Assembly: GCA_015680685.1 (NCBI GenBank)
Contig: MNCI01002855.1
Coordinates: 206,768-227,194 of the forward strand
DNA length: 20,427 nucleotides
Direction of reading: 5' to 3'
Origin: Gnetum montanum
Taxonomy: Eukaryota; Streptophyta; Gnetopsida; Gnetales; Gnetaceae
The position numbers and the translations under genes are program-made. The notes beneath the pieces were generated by a model. It searched no databases, was not told the origin of the DNA, and was given only the letters and a program-made list of their open reading frames with translations. The stretch's first letter is position 1; each line of letters opens with the position of its first letter. This document shows positions 19,644-20,427 of the stretch, piece after piece.

Positions 19644-19883
19644 TCTTCACCACCATCTTCATGCTGCCAAAGGATGTGCTATCCAAATTTTTGCAAGCAT
19701 GTCTTGGTGTTCAATTTTGTATCATGAACACCATAATTTTTTGTAATTTGTTGATCTGTACACTCGAGCACTTATCTTTGTCAAGTTAATCTGTTTTTTT
19801 TATTAAGAGTTAGTCAATAATCACATACCTTCTCAATTTTGTAAAAGAACTTGAGGATCAGTTTTCATTCAGTTGTGGGGGTC
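19644..19883 (+). other. 3' untranslated end of copy B with polypurine tract
   Basis: Noncoding sequence conserved with copy A (GTGTTCAATTTTGT, CATGAACACCA, AATTTTGTAAA, GAGGATCAGTTTTCATT). It ends with a G run (GGGGG, 19877-19881) two bases before the LTR, the likely polypurine primer. Conservation of the same order in A supports the LTR boundaries given. Confidence 0.6.
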
Positions 19884-20187
19884 TCATAAATGTCAGAGAC
19901 TCACATCCATGGGCCCTCGTTGACATGGCCCCATTTACATGGTGTGTGTCATCGATAAGGCCATGTTGACATAGTATTTGCTACATTGATGGGGCCCCAT
20001 TGACATAGTTGTAGGGCAAAAACTATAAATACAAGCTCACCAGCTACATTTATGGCATAAAATTCTTTTCATAGTATCAAAGCTCTTGCAGTTTATTTAT
20101 TTAAGTTAAAATATTTCTCTAAGTGCCTGCAGCAGGAGTTAGAAAGTGTACGAATCTTTATTCAAGCACAGTTGTACCTAAACACAC
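19884..20187 (+). repeat. 3' LTR of copy B, interrupted
   Basis: Matches the start of the 5' LTR: ACTCACATC, the palindrome TGATGGGGCCCCATTGA (about 19988-20003), AAAAACTATAAATACAAGCTCAC, CAAAGCTCTTGCAGTTT, AAATATTTCTCTAAGTGCC and ATCTTTATTCAA. The match stops after TTGTACCTAAACACAC, which equals 5' LTR position about 7812, leaving about a third of the LTR. From 20188 the sequence continues as an LTR end in the opposite orientation. Confidence 0.8.
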
Positions 20188-20427
20188 TGATGAGTGGCGA
20201 GGTACCCCTACACTCAACCATACGAATACGAGCATACACGCGCGATCCGGTCGAACTCCACAGACTAAATGCCTTAACGCCACAAGAAACACTTGGGGTT
20301 AATCGTTTGTTGTCTTCCCAGGCTTGCTTGTAAGTGTCACGGTGTATGGTTAAGCAAGTCTGAGGTATGTGATTTTTTTGGTATTTTCGGCTTATCTTCT
20401 ATGCTACCAGGAGAAAGGGTTGAGAAA
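20188..20427 (-). mobile_element. Copy C: LTR end of a third element, minus strand
   Basis: Begins TGATGAGTGG, the inverted form of the TCATCA LTR end, and aligns with 5303-5530 on the plus strand and with the reverse complement of 8200-8430 (CAACCATACGAA, GATCCGGTCGAA, TTGTCTTCCCA, TATGGTTAAG, GAGGTATGTGATTTTT). It starts abruptly inside the 3' LTR of B, as expected for an insertion. The rest of the element lies beyond the window. It keeps more CpG than A or B in the same block (ACACGCGCGATCCGGTCG), which suggests it is younger. Confidence 0.75.

Larger units (their letters stand above)
7515..20187 (+). mobile_element. Copy B: near-complete Athila/Tat-type Ty3/gypsy element
   Basis: Order: 5' LTR 7515-8430, PBS 8432-8449, gag, protease, RT, RNase H, integrase (to 14696), untranslated stretch with an internal TATA cassette, ORF3 16805-19643, polypurine tract about 19877-19881, 3' LTR from 19884 (interrupted at 20187). 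Integrase after RT/RNase H defines Ty3/gypsy. The tRNA-Asp type PBS, RT wording such as FPLPYVDQVLD and PFGLCNAPA, lack of a chromodomain and a third ORF before the 3' LTR place it with Athila/Tat rather than chromoviruses. The five bases before the 5' LTR are AATGG; the matching duplication would lie outside the window. All genes are broken, so it cannot move on its own. Confidence 0.85.

Overview
The window reads as nuclear DNA of a land plant, probably a seed plant with a large, repeat-rich, heavily methylated genome. A gymnosperm is possible, but that is inference. The evidence is low GC, CpG depletion, a spliced plant-family gene with GT-AG introns, and about 15 kb of decayed Ty3/gypsy retrotransposon of the Athila/Tat type. 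No prokaryotic gene organisation is present.

Left part (1-5302). A CpG-rich palindrome lies at 28-58 and a probable tRNA-derived SINE at about 225-360. A three-exon gene on the minus strand (3381-1543) encodes a 208-residue LURP-one-related (LOR, tubby-C-like fold) protein; it is the only intact host gene I can support. Three diverged copies of a roughly 200-bp AT-rich repeat lie in its second intron and just past its 3' end. The rest is AT-rich sequence in which I see no gene.

Right part (5303-20427). Three copies of one retrotransposon family are nested. Copy A (5303-7514, minus) is a complete LTR plus the 3' half of the extra gene ORF3, cut off at 7514. Copy B (7515-20187, plus) has its 5' LTR, primer-binding site, gag, protease, reverse transcriptase, RNase H, integrase, a 2.1-kb untranslated stretch, ORF3 and the start of the 3' LTR. 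Copy C (20188-20427, minus) is an LTR end inside the 3' LTR of B, and its body would lie beyond the window. LTRs begin TGATGA and end TCATCA.

In B, gag and pol share one frame up to a 56-bp tandem duplication around an N at 12752, which shifts everything after it. All coding regions carry many stops, mostly TAG. That pattern, and the G-to-A changes in the primer-binding site, suggest decay driven by cytosine methylation.

The most unusual parts are three. ORF3 (about 940 codons) lies between integrase and the 3' LTR and joins a region resembling the putative plant transposon protein family to a long coiled coil. A TATA-containing cassette ahead of ORF3 shares motifs with the LTR promoter. Large palindromes next to the LTR TATA boxes keep their symmetry although their core sequence differs between copies.
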